From positions 124,001 to 188,000 of the forward strand of contig JARKIF010000029.1 in the NCBI GenBank assembly GCA_029378245.1: a stretch of 64,000 nt of DNA, given 5' to 3'. A program made the position numbers and the translations under genes. This document shows, in pieces, positions 23,161 through 34,568 of the stretch. The notes beneath the pieces were generated by a model. It saw only the letters and a program-made list of their open reading frames with translations, had not been told where the DNA came from and made no database searches. This DNA comes from Roridomyces roridus. Lineage: Eukaryota > Basidiomycota > Agaricomycetes > Agaricales > Mycenaceae. How positions within the stretch are numbered: position 1 is the first letter of the stretch; every line of letters starts with the position of its first letter.

Positions 23161-25032
23161 TCAGCGGCAACACCAAGAGCGAGGGAGCCAGAACTCACTA
23201 ATACAGCCTGGAATCAACGAGGCGACCCCCTTCCAAAGAGAATGGTAAATCCTATCGGGCTGGCGTTCGTCTTCGTCTTCGTCCTCACTCTCTTCGTCCG
23301 ACTCGTCATCCGACATCTCGTCTCCATTCGACCGAATCTCTTCCCTGCGTTCCCTCTCTCGTTCTCGGTCATAAGCCTCTTCCCTCTTCTCCATATCAAT
23401 GCGTTCAAAGTCCTTCAGCGTCCTGAGGCGTCGGAGTTTAGGAAAAACCGAAAGAAGAAAGCGCGCGACGGAACCGCTGTCCGAGATGGGGGACGACTGA
23501 ACGTTGAAAAAGGAGAGTGTCGTCTGAGGAGGCGTCGTGTCGTCGTCCGACTCTGGATCTGGGATCACCGTGGCGTCGAGGGTGAGAGTCAGGGCCGCGA
23601 GGCTCCGACAGTGTCTCGCGAAATGATGAAGACAACGCAATGTAGCACGAGGCCGACCCGAAAAAGTGTCATATGCACCCAAATTGACGGTCTTGAGCAG
23701 CGGACAGCCGCGTGCCAACTTCAACGCGTCGTCATCGTCGAAATCAGCACCGACAGCCGAGCGGATGCGCACGGTCGTGAGGTTCGAGAAGTGGATGAGG
23801 GCGAGGATGAAGTCGCTGGGAATCAGACAATCAACCCAATCCTCGAATCCGTCAAATTCGGTGAGATTCCTGGGATGAAGAACCGTGTCCAAGTCAAAGG
23901 TCGACAGCGAACCGTGCGAAATGGCCGCAGGAAGAGTCCCAAATAGCTCCTTCAACTCAGCCACCCTAGGAAAGTCATCCGAATAGATCGTGATGGCTAT
24001 ATCCTCCAGTGGCACGTCCGTGCACCAGCCCAAAAGTTGGCGCACACCTTGTGTGGAGGCATCAAACGCCAGCTCTTTGAGGGACGGAAACGCCCGGATG
24101 CTTGTCGCCAACTGAGGGAGGTCGTCGGGAAAGGAGCGGTCGGGATGGCTTCCGGTGTTTAATTGCAAAGTTCGCAAATTGGGCCGCGAGGCAAGATGAG
24201 CTAGAGCTTCACCAGTCACAACCGTGACTGTAATCGTCTCTGGGGATTGTAAACCGCCGAGGAATGCGGAAAATGCTGCACTGTGATTGTACAACTTGGC
24301 ATACACATTCTTCAGCTGGGGGTGCTGGCCAGCAAGCGTCGAGAGCTGTGCCTCCGAGTAGATGAGGAAGTTGACGCTGGTGAATGTGGGTCCCAGAAAC
24401 GTGGAGTGGAATCGTTGGAAATCGTCCAGAGGGTCGAACCAAGAAACTCTCTGTATACGGCGGAAATCGATGCCCAGCGCCGACAAGGTGGTTGCATTCA
24501 CCGTCCGCTCCTCCGCTCTGAGGTGTCTGATACGGGAAGAGTAGAGGCCCAGTCTTTCCCCGTCCGAAGGGGCGATCGCACGAAGGGGCTCCTTGTTTCC
24601 AATGAGACCAGGAACCAACACGCTTTCGAGACTCACGTAAACATACTCCGGGCCCCCTGCGTCGCGGTTGACGTGCCAGAAGTCGTCAGGCATGCCGCTG
24701 ACAAGGAGGTGCGAGAGGTTGGCCGTCACCCATAGCACATCCAGAGCTGGGTCGGAGAAAGCCTTGCATGTTGTCGCCAAGGCGGCGAGGGATGCCTGGG
24801 CCGGATGATTGCAGGATTCGGTGTATCCACTCCCCTTGCCGTAAGGATTGAGGTGGTAGCAGATCTCTCGTAGAATCTCTTGAATCGAGAGGCAGTGGTG
24901 TGGCATGGTGGTGGTTGTCGGAAGAGAGAGATCGACGTCAAATGCGCTACGGCATGCGCTGATCCGCCTTTCCTCTCCTCGATGCACCCCGATGTCGGCG
25001 TCGACCCTTCTAGCCACTGGCCGCTTCTTCAT
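23161..25032 (-). CDS. F-box / LRR-type protein, tandem copy B with an acidic insertion
   Basis: A single open frame of 623 residues from the ATG at 25032; MPHHCLSIQEILREI at 24906 aligns with the core start of copy A and may be the real start. The F-box (SIQEILREICYHL, then CKAFSDPALDVLW) and the leucine-rich tail match copy A throughout. The difference is an extra segment of about 40 residues near 23290-23410, made of alternating Arg/Glu (RERERERREE) and then Asp/Glu/Ser runs, before YHSLWKGVASLIPGC. This extra low-complexity block explains most of the length difference. Role: putative SCF substrate adaptor. Confidence 0.8.
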   Translation of the reverse strand: MKKRPVARRVDADIGVHRGEERRISACRSAFDVDLSLPTTTTMPHHCLSIQEILREICYHLNPYGKGSGYTESCNHPAQASLAALATTCKAFSDPALDVLWVTANLSHLLVSGMPDDFWHVNRDAGGPEYVYVSLESVLVPGLIGNKEPLRAIAPSDGERLGLYSSRIRHLRAEERTVNATTLSALGIDFRRIQRVSWFDPLDDFQRFHSTFLGPTFTSVNFLIYSEAQLSTLAGQHPQLKNVYAKLYNHSAAFSAFLGGLQSPETITVTVVTGEALAHLASRPNLRTLQLNTGSHPDRSFPDDLPQLATSIRAFPSLKELAFDASTQGVRQLLGWCTDVPLEDIAITIYSDDFPRVAELKELFGTLPAAISHGSLSTFDLDTVLHPRNLTEFDGFEDWVDCLIPSDFILALIHFSNLTTVRIRSAVGADFDDDDALKLARGCPLLKTVNLGAYDTFSGRPRATLRCLHHFARHCRSLAALTLTLDATVIPDPESDDDTTPPQTTLSFFNVQSSPISDSGSVARFLLSVFPKLRRLRTLKDFERIDMEKREEAYDRERERERREEIRSNGDEMSDDESDEESEDEDEDERQPDRIYHSLWKGVASLIPGCISEFWLPRSWCCR

Positions 25033-26772
25033 CCTCGCCCACGGGGTTCATGTTGACTATGTCCACTTTCCTAGGGCTTTTTGGTGTGTGTTTTTTGCGA
25101 CACGCCTCTCAGCACTCATTTCAATCGACAGCCTTTTGGCATCCGGAATGCACCAGTCCGTCTCGACTCACTATGGCAGTGTGTTGCCTCGCGCCCATAT
25201 TTTCTTGCACTCCACGTTCCACGACTCCCTAGCCCAGATTCGTCATCCGTGCGGTGTCCATGCCATCCATCGACGGCGACAGCTCCCTTGACTCGAGGCG
25301 CCCAGCTCTCGTGCTATGCGGCTTTTTGACGGTCACGCTAGTGGCATGCTCATCGTACCTGGGCCCTGCTCCCTCCTTGTCCTCCCCTCGATCTGTCGGG
25401 CCACGTCCATCAACGCTGCTGTACCCGACGCCTACAGCACGAGGAGCAGCACAAATTCTCTGCAGCGGAGGGGAAGCAGAGGGTCAACGTAGCAAGCGAT
25501 TGAGGGTTCTTGTCGAGGTGCGTCGGTAGCGTCAGCTCCCATCGATCTGCCCTTCTGACGTACAATCAAACGCTGCGGGTAATCCACGCATTCGGGGAGC
25601 ACTCAGAGGACGACCCAGTGGGCGTGGAGGTGGTCGTACGAGACGTTGCGAGTGTGTGACGGATCCCACTTGGGTCTTCGAGGTGTGTCGATGGTTTTTA
25701 GCCCGTCTTTCAGTCTGACCCCCCTAATGAAGCTCCCCGAGCCTCGTCATCCTTCCCATCCGGTACGATGGCACCCGCAATACCGTGGAGGAAGCCGCTT
25801 CGTCTCTATTTCGCCGGTATCTGTAACCCGCCACGGCCACGCAACGCAACGCCACCGAGCTCGGGATTCGGACAATGGCGCGCGGGTGCTTACTTTGTCT
25901 GAAGCGTAGGCGTAACGGTGCTACAGTGCCGTTGACGTCCATCGTTCCGGAGGTGACGGACGTCAAGGATCGAGGAGGTACCATATCCTGACTCCCCGTC
26001 TCTCTACATCTGTCTGTAGACACCATTGCCACTGCTGCCAGCCGTCTCCGAATTCTTGTACGAGGACGCGAGCGGGTGTATGGTCCGCCAGCCTTGAATC
26101 CATCTACATGGCCTCCTGCATCCAGAACAATGCTTCACTCGTGATTGAGTACGTTTCTTTCTCCACAGGTATACAGAGCAAGTGATGCTGATTCCCTCGT
26201 TCCTAGAACTGATACCACCCCCTACGCGCGCCTCTCGCACTTCATGTTCTTTGCCCACACCCCGAGCGTGCGGAGTGGACGTGGTCACCGGTGGCATTCG
26301 CCGTAGTCGCCGGCCTATGGCTCATGAGGACGAGGCGCCGCGGGCTAGAAGAGAGCAAGGACACGAAGGAGGGGTAGGGTGCGGACATGAGCATGAGGAT
26401 GGTGGTAGCCAGGGCGGTGGAGATTCAGGGAGGGTCGGATGAAGCTCTACGAATCCCGACAATACAATGTCGGGCAGCGGGCGCGCAGGCTCTTCATTCC
26501 GAGTCCTTCATACCTGGGCTATGTAGTGAACTGACAGGCAATGCATGCCCTTATCATTTTCCTACTCTGCCTCAACACATTGCTTCCTCTATAAATTGCC
26601 CATTTGGGAACAATGGACGTATTTACTTGTGGTTGTTTGGTCCACCGGCTTTCTTCTTGACTCCATGTCCCGGTCCCGGCTGGCCTCCACCACACAGCGA
26701 TACATGTGAGTCGAAATGCGTCGAGGCGTTTGTATTTAAAGTGAATCACAAGCACCATTTGCTAGCAATAAT
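25033..26772. other. Region with unassigned coding-like fragments (possible membrane protein remnant, + strand)
   Basis: Between 25254 and 26370 several plus-strand frames look coding but do not join into one model. There is an N-terminal piece with a hydrophobic stretch (MPSIDGDSSLDSRRPALVL), a piece reading TLRVIHAFGEHSEDDPVG, one reading ILPIRYDGTRNTVEEAASS, one reading TVPLTSIVPEVTDV, and a last piece with a membrane helix (WSPVAFAVVAGLWLM) plus a basic tail ending at TAG near 26370. The last piece is reached only after a one-base frame change near 26265. I do not recognise the family. A decayed gene or a real gene with unusual introns are both possible. Confidence 0.3.
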
Positions 26773-27901
26773 ATGGCCTCAAAAGCACGGACCGTCGATT
26801 CTCAGGATATCGTCTCGAAGAACATCGGTGCCGGTACTGGGCGCCCAAGAGGCGGTAAAAGGCAACAGAAAAAAAGCGCCAACTCTTCTCCGCGGCCGAC
26901 GCACTGTAGGTTCTTCCCTCCTCTTCGTCGACTCGCTCTCATTCGGACACGTAGTTCTTTCCGTACCCCTAGTCAGTCCTGTCAAATCTTGTCCAAGTCC
27001 GACTCGAGCGCTCTCTAGGGACACCACCCAGCGCTTCGAGACCGAATACATCAATTCCACGACTCTCTCATGCCTGCCGCTGGTACCACGCCCACCATCG
27101 AGGGCCTCGACCGATCCATCCTCGTCGACCCCAGGCGGCTGCACTTTACACTCGGTGTCATGGCGCTTTCTTCTGCGGACGGGGAACAATCATCCAATGG
27201 GAAGACTCTATCCGCTGCAATCGACCTCCTGCGCTCTCTCACACCTGAACTGGAGGAGATCACGCAGCGGCGCGCGCCCGTCGTCAAGCTGGACAAGATG
27301 GGTGTTTTGAAGACGACGCAGCGCCAACAGGCGGGAGTGTTGTACGTCAGCCCGAGCGACGAGAGTGAGGAGGATGCGCAGAAGGTTATACGGATACTCG
27401 GTGTGTATGCTTTTCTCATGCTGCTGTCGGCGTCTCATGCGGCGTATGTAGATCTCGTCAGCCAGAAATTCCGGCAAGAGGGTTTTATTGAGGAGGCCGC
27501 ACGGCCTTCAGTAGTTTGTTCGCTCCTTCTCTGGTCTTTCTCATCTGAAATCACCACAGCTTCATTGCACGCTAATCAATGCGAGTCACCGAAAACCCCG
27601 TCGTGATCCTCGGACCTTCTCCTACCGCGAGATATTCGAGCGCGCATCCGAGACGTCGTATTCTGCCGCGGCGGGCGAAAGGACAAGCCTCGTGGACTTC
27701 GGTGCTTGGGCGGTCTCGGAAATCCAACTGTGCAAGATGGGAAGTCACGGTCCTGACAACGAATATGTTAGTTGTGCGTCCGTGGCGCTTGGAATGGGAG
27801 GATCCCATGATCCTCAGTCATTCATTCGAGAAGGTACGGTCAAACTTCAAACACGTCTGTTCTATTCACTGACTGGTGCTGCAGATGAGTCCAGTGGGTG
27901 A
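26773..27901 (+). CDS. ASCC1/AKAP7-like 2H-phosphoesterase (2'-5' RNA ligase-like) protein
   Basis: Exons 26773-26905, 26955-26971, 27019-27400, 27452-27510 and 27560-27901 sum to 933 bases (310 residues). The second exon is only 17 bases. The two HxT motifs of the 2H superfamily are present: RRLHFTLGVM and SLHCTLINA. Preceding features (RPTHFLSVPLGHH, then EGLDRSIL) match the AKAP7/ASCC1 domain family, which handles RNA ends or binds nucleotides; ASCC1 is part of an alkylation-damage response complex in animals. The N-terminus is basic and lacks the KH domain of animal ASCC1. The last exon may hold one more small intron (about 27835-27884). Function in this fungus is inferred from fold only. 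Confidence 0.8.
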
Positions 27902-27972
27902 CCTAGCCTCATGAATCATGTCATAACCATTTTCGGGACGAATTTTTGTAAACTTCAAGTTCTTCAGTCAAT

Positions 27973-28500
27973 TCAGTTACTTGGCTTTGAGACCAGCTTT
28001 TTGGACTTCAAGAGACGGAGTACGCCGATACAATTTATACATCCACGAACTGGGCTGAAGCTCCCGCTCGGGCCTCGACGCCCCTTGGCAATAAACAACT
28101 CCGCCCGCGTCCAAGAATCCCACGCCTCTAACCGCGTTTCCCTCTCCCAGTCTTTCTCCAACGTGTTATACGAATCGAATGGGTCCACATCCAAGGGACC
28201 AATACGAAGCCGACGTCTGGGATGGGGTCTGCCAGACCAAGTTGGGTGCGATGATGATGATACGGACTTGCAGTGTCAAGCGCGATGCAACATCATGCAA
28301 GTCCCATACCAGCGCGCTTCATCTCCGGGAATCTCGGAGGGAGTTGACTTATCTCGGGCTTCAATGCCTGGACAGCCGCTTTGCGCGTGAACTCGGACTC
28401 GAGGAGTCCGGTGAGGAAAAATTCGAACTTGGGTGACTAGAACGCGACGGGCGTGAGCTTCCACGGGAGCGACTCGGAGGTCCCTCGAGCACCTTGCGTA
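27973..28500 (-). pseudogene. Unrecognised coding-like fragments, convergent with the ASCC1-like gene
   Basis: On the minus strand, two frames look coding: one reading FEFFLTGLLESEFTRKAAV (about 28300-28430), and one with LDVDPFDSYNTLEKDWERE (about 27975-28190). They cannot be joined without a frameshift near 28185 or unusual splicing, and stops separate the upstream piece. I do not know the family. It may be a degraded gene or a fast-evolving one whose exons I could not place. Confidence 0.3.
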
Positions 28501-28624
28501 CGCTGGGGAATGCGTGAGAGGAAAAAGTGGGAGACCAGGTGTGAAGCGAGGCGGCCTAGGCGCAAGAACGAAGAAAAACTGTAGCACTGACAAGCAACCA
28601 TACCATCGTTGTCAGTTACAGACG

Positions 28625-28708
28625 TTCCCGCTAGCCGATTTGAACGACTGACCTCGTCATAACGTACTTGTTACTAGTGACACGCTCTACCAGCTGAGCT
28701 AAGAGGGA
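28625..28708 (-). tRNA. tRNA-Thr (anticodon AGT) with an 11-base intron
   Basis: Read on the minus strand. The acceptor stem TCCCTCT pairs with AGCGGGA (one mismatch). The D-arm is GCTC/GAGC. The anticodon stem TGTCA/TGACG closes a CTAGTAA loop with anticodon AGT, and the T-arm is AGTCG-TTCAAAT-CGGCT. An intron of 11 bases sits one base 3' of the anticodon, the canonical place for nuclear tRNA introns. Confidence 0.85.
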
Positions 28709-30385
28709 GTTGTGGACGGTGATTGACGACACCCCCAGAGTCCAACCAGGCGCAAAGACAGTAGCTGAATATGGCATGCAGCGTTCCAACGTTGATTTGC
28801 GGCGAGTAAATAGATCTTTCGATGAAAATGCGCATGCGTTCCGATAATCGGGTACAATGGGCTTCCGGTGCGCGAGGTCGATCCTGCCGAGGCCTTCAGC
28901 GCAGAGCACAGAACCTCGACGAATATCGCAGCGCTTGCCAGCTGTCGTTTCTGACCGTTCGCAAGAGCGGTTCGAGCTGGGAGGTAGCGCAGACATGGAC
29001 GCAGAAGACAAGCATTGAAATCGGATCAATCGATCGATCAATCCGGCATGGGATGATGATGTCGATGAAATCTTGATGAAATCGGTCTAATCAGGCACGT
29101 GACTCGACTCTCTTTACTTTCACCACGAACTTGAACTCGCCCGAACTTGCGATGTAATCAATCGGGTTTCTTGGCTTTCTCTTTCGGCCTACTCGTGTCT
29201 CTGTGTGTGGTCTTCAGCTCCTGGTCCGCCACCTTATCGTCACCTCAACGTCACCTGAGACTCCGACTCACCTCAGAGTTCTCCGCCGACTCCCGAGTCG
29301 CCGACTAATTTGCATTTGTCGCCCGAGTCTGAGACTGACTCCACGGACTCGATGTTTCCATACCCCCTGCCACTGCTCTTCCTTAACGACACACAGAGGT
29401 TACACTGAGGCCTGAGGCGCCATAATCCAAATAGTAAGAAGCCTCGTACTCTCACTCGGCGCAAAAACACAGTACGGGATCTCTCGCTGTCCCAGTCCCA
29501 GGACCTCGACGGCAATTAATCAAAGGCTGTATTGCATCCCGGACAACCGTAGCTCCACCTCAGCCTCGTAGGCACCCAACATTACGGGATCTGTCGCTGT
29601 TTGGTTCCGGGATCTCATCCAGAACAACGTACTGCGCCGTGTATTTCCGTCGCGACGTGTTGTCACCATTCCTTGTTGCCTTGTTCTGTCTGATACAGTA
29701 GTTGTACCTTGGCCTTTTGGAATTCGAGATTCGCACAATTGTGCTTGTCCCGGGAAAGCAGTCGGACGACAACTGCTGGATGTTGGAAGGTATGTGCCCA
29801 ACTGCATCCGTGGAGGTGGAACAACGAACGGCGGTGTAAACTCACGCAGGTCGAGTCTACAAGGGACTGCGGCTCCGTGATTTCCGGGCTAGAACCCTAT
29901 TCAAGTACTCCCCCGCAGGTTCCATGAGGCGGCATTGGGGCGGCATAATTAAATATGCCCACCGGGCTCTCAGGATTCGTATTTTGAGTCTCGATAAATA
30001 TTCCGTGCTCTGCGATTCGATGATTCACTTCCGCGTTGATTCTTCTAAGTACAGAAAGATGAAAGATAGGACCGCTACATGTGGTATTGTAGACCGCGCA
30101 CTGTATCTGCCTCTGTCAATGTGCTCGCTCATTCGAGGGCCCTTCAGAGGAAGTGTTGGCTTGAACTTCCCAACCGACTGTTCCCCGAGGCCAGTGCAAT
30201 CGTGGAGGCCGGGAAATGAATGATATTCTTAGATCCAGAACTCCATCTGGGAAGAGCGCGGGAGGTGAGCATGATGAACGTTGAACGTCGAAGCCTCATA
30301 TTAGAAGAACTATTTCAATGTGTGAAACCGCGCGCGGTTCCTTGAGTCTCCCCCCATCTCCTCCCCTCCCCTCTGTCACTGGCAA
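28709..30385. other. Intergenic, no gene seen
   Basis: About 1.7 kb between tRNA-Thr and the transmembrane protein gene. Many TCTGAGACTC-like short repeats occur around 29230-29350, but no clear element boundary or coding gene is found. Confidence 0.4.
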
Positions 30386-32128
30386 ATGTCGGAAAACGTC
30401 ACCGTTATAATCGACGACAGCGATCTTTTGCAACAATCCTTGTCATTCACTAGCTCCAACCTTGGCGAGCCCACAGGATTTCATCTGGACCACATCGCCC
30501 TCAGTTGTTACAACAACACATTGTTTATTCCCTTCACCTTCAATCAGAGCAATAGCCCCTGGAATTGGCCCATTCAATTTGATGGTGCGTCTGAGGTGCC
30601 GTGATAGCTTTCCAAGGCACTGACTGCCAATGGTTCCCAGGGGTCTCAGTTGCATTGTTTGGTGTTACGCCCCCCACCGGGTATAATCAAACAATTCACA
30701 TCTCCGACCCGGTGCGGGACGGTACGAGTATCACAGACCCCACGTCTTGGGTGCCATACACCTACCCTGCGCCGGCTCAAGGCGGCCAATTCCTTGCCTC
30801 AGGCATGAGAGCTTCCGATCAACTGGGTCAAATAGGGTTCAGCGATGCCAATGGTCTCTCAGTCGACTATATCCTTGTGACAGCGTCCAACGAGACAAGC
30901 CTTCGAGGACAGACAATCCTTGTGGACGACACAAGTCTGGAGATCTCTTGGAACACCAAGAAGGACGACTACAACCTGTCGATCAATTACACGGTTCCCA
31001 CAATGAACTCCTTCATGAAGGGATATTTCACCGAAAGCACCACCTTTCTTGCCAACATGCCTCCTCATGGAAATAGCACTCACAGCAGCAATACTATGGG
31101 AGATTCATTCACTTTCCAGTTTGCAGGTGTGTCCCCACTGTTAGTAGACCTCGAACTTAATTGACCATCCTTCCGAGGTACATCCCTGCTCATATCCGGT
31201 GTAACGCCCGGACCACCGGCGGGGATAAATACAGGAATCGATTGGTTCTTGGAAATGGAGTTCACGCTGGACGGGGACACGAACCCAACAACAATCACCG
31301 CTGGAGAAGATATTATCAAGCCCCATTTTGTTTATTTCAACGCAACGAACATCTCATCTGGCAATCACACCTTTAGTGCCAAAATTTCGAATATCGGTGG
31401 CCTGCCGGTCCCTTCTGCGCAGATCGATTATATCACACATGCCCCTTCATTTGCAACCATCGCGGAGAAGCCTAACTTCTCTATGTCCCCAAGTCCGGCT
31501 TCGAGTCTGGCTCCGAGTCTAGCTCCGAGTCTGACTCCGGGTCCAGCTCCGAAGAAACACCATGATGGACTTGGAGCCATTGTAGGTGGAGTTGTGGGGG
31601 GATGTGTAGCCCTGGGCTGCTTGGTGGGATTGGTATTCTGGCTGCTCCGACGCCAGAGACGAAACTCGCAGGACGAAAGTACTTCAAGTACTCGAGATCG
31701 TCCAGAGCGTGCACGTGGAGAGCGTAGAGAACTCAGCCTTGGTAAGTCGGCACAAGTCAATTGGGTGTTACATGTTCCCAAATCATTCAGTGGCCGAGCC
31801 TTTCATCTACACATCTGAGAATACTGCTTCAGAAATGCGCAACGCAGCTTCCATACCGGTGGATTCGAAACGGCCATGGCCACCCGCTGGGCTGTCGAGC
31901 TCCCCGCTTCTGATCGGTAGGAGTGAGCCAACCAGTAATACCGATACCGTACCCGAGATGCGGGAAACATCAACCCCGACGAGCAGCGCATCAGGGGTGG
32001 TTTCAATCACTAACATTGACCATCGAATTCAAGAATTGCAGGACCAAATGAACACGTTGATGGAAATCCAACGGGGTTCAGCGGCTCCGCCGTCTTATGC
32101 CGGTAATAGTGTGGAAAATGCCCATTAG
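30386..32128 (+). CDS. Ser/Thr-rich single-pass transmembrane protein with two ectodomain repeats
   Basis: Four exons (30386-30584, 30641-31126, 31178-31741, 31791-32128) give 528 residues. The start MSENVTVIIDDSD has no obvious cleaved signal peptide. The ectodomain has two similar beta-rich units: the first contains VSVALFGVTPPTGYN and the second TSLLISGVTPGPPAG, each with many N-glycosylation sequons. A Pro/Ala/Ser repeat linker follows (SLAPSLAPSLTPGPAP, encoded by a degenerate tandem DNA repeat at 31495-31550). Next come a membrane helix of about 23 residues (start AIVGGVVGGCVALGC), a basic stop-transfer RRQRR, and a tail with a predicted coiled coil (HRIQELQDQMNTLMEI). This architecture is common in agaricomycetes and resembles cell-surface sensors, but no function is known to me. 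Confidence 0.75.
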
Positions 32129-32583
32129 GCCTTGTTTTTGTGAATGCTGCCAAATTCAATTTGTATCACAGGATGTACAACATCGTGAATCAATACTTCA
32201 TGTCCTACTATGTACATCGTGTGCGAAGTCGGGAACCCGAACTGGCGGTACTGAACTGTGAACTGGGTTTCTCGGATCTCTGGTAGTATAATACTATATG
32301 TTGGGCTTGAACACTAGTTCCACCCGTCCATTCAATGTGTCGATCTCGCGTGAGGACTTCTTTCACCGAGTTGAGTTACGGTTGAGCCATGTATTACAAT
32401 TACCTCTTCTGATCATCGATTGTGAGGGTCCGGACTCGGATACTCCCTCGACTATGGTGAAGAACAAGAATGGTTCAATTTCTTACATACAAGGTAGTAG
32501 CGAGCGGACTTCACAACACAAGAAAATGGCCCAGAATTCCGGGCCAGCGGTGTTCAAATTTCACCGCTTCACCCCTCGACAAT
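32129..32583. other. Spacer between convergent genes
   Basis: About 450 bases shared by the 3' ends of the membrane protein gene (+) and the F-box gene (-). No feature seen. Confidence 0.4.
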
Positions 32584-33895
32584 TTACTCCTCGAAATCCA
32601 CGACCAAGATCCCACGTTCAAACAGCACGGGCATTTTTTGCTCAATGCGCAACTTCCACTTCATCTCCTGCTTCCCAATCTTTTTCCAAGTACTCTTCTG
32701 GTCACCGAACTTGAACTGAAATTCAACCACACGCAACGCCAGAATATTGGTTGCGATGATGGACGACTCCAACGTTGGGAGCACACCGACGATGGCCGAC
32801 GGATCGAAATTAATGTAGGTGATCGTGTGTAACGCCTGTGCGGGGCGGCGCTCGAGAGCTCGATGGACGGCTGTGAGCGCTTGTGGCACCCCGGAGATGG
32901 AGAGATGCACCAGCCGAGGGAGGCAGTCAAGTTGGAGGGAGTGGCAGCTCGGTATGTCTTCCTCTGCGTCGGTCAGCGAACGAACGATGCTCGGGTGTCG
33001 ATATGGACTCACCGCCTACGTAGATTTCGAGGTCTTGGATAGATGGTGGGAAGGCGTGGAGTAGGGCGAAGATTGGCGGTATCCCTGGTCCATTGAGCCC
33101 CAAGCTGAGATGTGTTAGATGAGAGGGCTCGGCTGCCTCATTTGAAAAGCCAAAGATTGAGGTCCTCCAGTCGTAGGGAAGCACGAGACAAAGCTCGAGG
33201 TGCGTGACTACGTTTTGTGAAGGCTCGTCCGCATAATCCAATATCCCTGGTGCTAAGACCCCATGTAACCCGATTAAATGGACATTGGGACCACGGAGAT
33301 CCAATATTTTGGCCCAAGACTCGTTCCAGAACCCCACACGCAGTTCCTTCAGTGAGGGCAGGGAGACGAGGGGAGCTAAGAAGGACACATCTCCGATCGC
33401 CCCGGGCGCACCGATGGCCTCCGGCGTCTCTGTCGCTTCACGAAGAGCATCCTCTACCTGCGTCTGGGACCGAGAGAGCCACAGCGAGGACAAATGCGAC
33501 CAGGGTAGCTTCGACAACGCAACTAGACTCTCCCTGTCACACCCCCAAAGCCGCAGCCTGCGTATGTTGTCGATGAGATGCGGGGACCGAGTCAAGATGT
33601 CGATAAGCACTGAAGTCGGGGGTTCCTTGAGTCGAGGACCGCCGGCGAAACCCAAACTGGAGTCTCCAATTGAGATGTAGCGGAATAGAATCATCTGCGC
33701 GCGAGGGAGAAAAGCGCGGGCCACGAGGGCCACAGATTTGAGATACCGCGAAGGAATGAGGTCTATAATTTTGTCCCAGATTTCTCGGGGGAGCACGGTG
33801 TCTGCGACGCGGCGACCGCGGCGGGGTCGAGAGAGGAACGGGAGTCGGATGCGCCGCAGCAAAGCTGATGAAGGTTTTTTGGTGGTGTCGGGCAT
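32584..33895 (-). CDS. F-box protein
   Basis: Two exons (33013-33895 and 32584-32963) give 420 residues from the start MPDTTKKPSS. The F-box core is LPREIWDKIIDLIPSRYL, then VALVARAFLPRAQMILF, followed by leucine-rich segments. The open frame extends further upstream to about 34099 without a stop, but the Met at 33895 gives the usual short basic leader. The intron (32964-33012) is GT-AG and joins in frame. Putative SCF substrate adaptor; target unknown. Confidence 0.75.
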
Positions 33896-34484
33896 GCGAG
33901 AGGTGGGCCGTCGAGTCGTGGTGGTGGTTCTGGTCAAAGAGTGTTTGTGGCATCCAAATAACCTTTCGCTTCGGGTCCAATCCGCGCAGCTCGGTGTGGC
34001 GGCAGGGTAGTGGCGTTGAAGTGCTGAATTAAATTGTGACTCGATCCGAATCGTTCCAGTTTCTGCGCGACTAAAGCACCAAATCGAAGTCGTGGTCAAT
34101 CCCAGAGTTGTTGTCGACGTCGGGATGTCTGGGATTTCGCTGGCATACCCAAGTCAAAGGCTGAGCCCACTGACATCTGAATACACAGAGTCGCGGAAGC
34201 TTCTCAATCGAAGAATCCCGGATAAGTAGCCTTTCCAGCTTGACTCGGGACAATTCACAGATCTAGAATGCCGTTCGGCGCTGAGTCAAGGATTGCTTGT
34301 GAATGACTTATTGTTTCTGCCACGAGGAGCTGCCAGCGAGGCGTCTCACTTGACTCGATTTGACTGCCGAGTGGTGGGGAGCAGAGAGACTCGAGAGAGG
34401 TGTTAGATAACAATCAATTCGATCGACGAAATCCCAAGGTCCGCGGGGTCGAGGGGGCGCTCGGAAGGGATCGATGTTTGGCCC
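33896..34484. other. Spacer upstream of the F-box gene
   Basis: About 590 bases before tRNA-Pro. No gene seen; it contains the F-box promoter. Confidence 0.4.
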
Positions 34485-34568
34485 GACCCAATGGTCTAGA
34501 GGTATGATACACCCTTAGGGCGTCTTGTACTTTGGGTGTGGCCCCGCGTTCGAATCGCGGTTGGGTCC
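34485..34568 (+). tRNA. tRNA-Pro (anticodon AGG) with a 12-base intron
   Basis: The acceptor GACCCAA pairs perfectly with TTGGGTC. The anticodon stem CACCC/GGGTG encloses TTAGGG with anticodon AGG, interrupted by an intron of about 12 bases just after it. The T-arm is CCGCG-TTCGAAT-CGCGG. A TTTTT run follows at once, a pol III terminator. Confidence 0.9.

Noticed and set aside
32298..32832. Plus-strand ORFs opposite the 3' part of the F-box gene
   Set aside because: They overlap a well-supported minus-strand exon and have no features of their own.
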